From Rhodoferax sp. (GTDB taxonomy: Bacteria; Pseudomonadota; Gammaproteobacteria; Burkholderiales; Burkholderiaceae_C), in assembly GCA_030645355.1 (NCBI GenBank), contig JAUSNJ010000166.1:1-43429 (forward strand): a DNA stretch of 43,429 nucleotides, given 5' to 3'. The position numbers and the translations under genes were made by a program. The notes under the pieces were generated by a model. That model was not told the origin of the DNA. It saw only the letters and a list, made by a program, of their open reading frames with translations, and searched no databases. Positions within the stretch are counted from its first letter, which is position 1; every line of letters starts with the position of its first letter. Shown here one piece after another: positions 43,037 through 43,429 of the stretch.

Positions 43037-43259
43037 TCAGGAACAGTCCATCCGCGCAGCGATGGCCTCCTTGGGCGCGTCCATGGTGGTGAAACGCAGC
43101 AGGTGAATGCGCACCGGGCCGGATTCCACTTGCGCCCAGTGCTTGAAGTCGCCAACATGCTCCAGCCCGTCCGGGTTGAAGCCGCAGCGCCACGCAGTAG
43201 CTGTCAAAGTGCGTGAGGATCACGCGGTTGTGGGCAAAGATATCTTGCGTCGTCATCAT
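43037..43259 (-). pseudogene. Small frameshifted gene next to the insertion sequence
   Basis: The frame begins MMTTQDIFAHNRVILTHFDS at the ATG at 43257-43259, then loses coherence; in the next frame a protein-like stretch follows, AWRCGFNPDGLEHVGDFKHW, then AQVESGPVRIHLLRFTT and MDAPKEAIAARMDCS, ending at the stop 43037-43039. The 223-base length is one base more than a multiple of three, as expected for a single-base shift near 43180-43200. The intact product would be about 74 residues. The family is not recognised. It could be a true pseudogene or a sequencing error. The insertion sequence begins 34 bases upstream and could have removed its promoter. Confidence 0.55.
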
Positions 43260-43293
43260 GGCAGGAGAGTCCTTTGACAAATCACCATCTAGT

Positions 43294-43429
43294 TGTGAAG
43301 TTCCAATAGGTTGTATTTGTTCATCCGAGTTGAGTTTGAGAAACTGGGAATCGCCAAACCCCCAATAACCTCAAGGAACTCAACCAGATGAACATCCATA
43401 AGAATGCCCGACTTACTCTTGCCCGTCGA
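43294..43429 (+). mobile_element. IS481-family insertion sequence, left end (partial)
   Basis: Starts TGTGAAGTTCCAATAGGTTG, which matches the IS481 terminal repeat pattern, immediately after TCTAGT (43288-43293), the six-base N-CTAG-N target preferred by IS481. A transposase reading frame begins 94 bases in. The right end lies beyond the window. Confidence 0.85.
43388..43429 (+). CDS. IS481-family transposase (N-terminal fragment)
   Basis: Fourteen codons, MNIHKNARLTLARR, the characteristic opening of IS481-family DDE transposases. It is cut by the window edge, so integrity cannot be judged. AGGAA lies about 12 bases upstream. Confidence 0.85.
   Translation, partial: MNIHKNARLTLARR

Noticed and set aside
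1..43429. CRISPR arrays, tRNA or rRNA genes
   Set aside because: No regularly spaced repeats and no cloverleaf or rRNA-like sequence noticed on either strand.

Overview
The window is high-GC DNA that looks like a betaproteobacterial diazotroph of the Burkholderiales, most likely a Comamonadaceae-type genus such as Rhodoferax or a relative. I infer this from the protein families and gene order, the NifA cysteine signature, and an 18-base intergenic repeat of a kind I associate with that group. No rRNA, tRNA or CRISPR was seen. The window divides into a nitrogen-fixation half (about 1-23,500) and a half centred on a PQQ-dependent alcohol dehydrogenase (about 25,950-42,780). A few ordinary genes lie between them and an IS481-type insertion sequence cuts the right edge.

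Nitrogen-fixation half. Left of nifA everything reads on the minus strand. A complete nif-linked ISC operon (iscS-iscU-erpA-like-iscA-hscA-fdx, 8532 to 3797) has a consensus sigma-54 promoter but no hscB. It is followed by a LOG-family gene and then nifV-nifP-nifW-fixA, with fixA cut by the window edge. nifV has its own sigma-54 promoter and a perfect NifA upstream activator site. nifA (8801-10510) is divergent from the ISC operon and encodes a NifA with the full C-X11-C-X19-C-X4-C motif of the oxygen-sensitive type. Between nifA and nifB lies an AT-rich island with one unrecognised membrane-anchored gene. From nifB (12722) a single run of closely spaced plus-strand genes extends to 23511: nifB, fdxN, an IscA-type carrier, a helical/TPR-like protein, an LRV iron-sulfur protein, two NifZ-domain genes, a Cys-rich hypothetical, nifS, nifT and an 87-residue protein. 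It then continues into an unusual accessory block: a DegT-family protein lacking its PLP lysine, a degenerate SIR2-like protein, a 2Fe-2S ferredoxin, an FAD amine-oxidase-like protein with an extra C-terminal region, and a thioredoxin-fold 2Fe-2S ferredoxin. nifB is preceded by two NifA sites and a sigma-54 promoter. Nitrogenase structural genes (nifHDK, nifEN) must lie elsewhere.

Middle. A patatin-like lipase (minus), an MDR-family oxidoreductase (plus) and a small zinc-ribbon protein (minus) show no obvious link to either half.

Alcohol dehydrogenase half. A PQQ-dependent dehydrogenase with the WDYD motif typical of lanthanide-dependent enzymes (32496-34235) is divergent from a TonB receptor, small cytochrome c, NosR-like protein and ApbE operon. 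Convergent to it is an ABC operon of the PQQ-alcohol-dehydrogenase-associated type (ATPase, beta-propeller, binding protein, permease) ending in a Bug-family binding protein. An AcoR-like sigma-54 activator (39138-41147), a PedF-type cytochrome c and a MoxJ-like binding protein complete it. Candidate -24/-12 promoters precede the dehydrogenase, the TonB operon, the cytochrome and the ABC operon. I infer that all four are controlled by the AcoR-like activator, which would tie the NosR-like/ApbE/cytochrome/TonB set to alcohol oxidation, as no nosZ is present.
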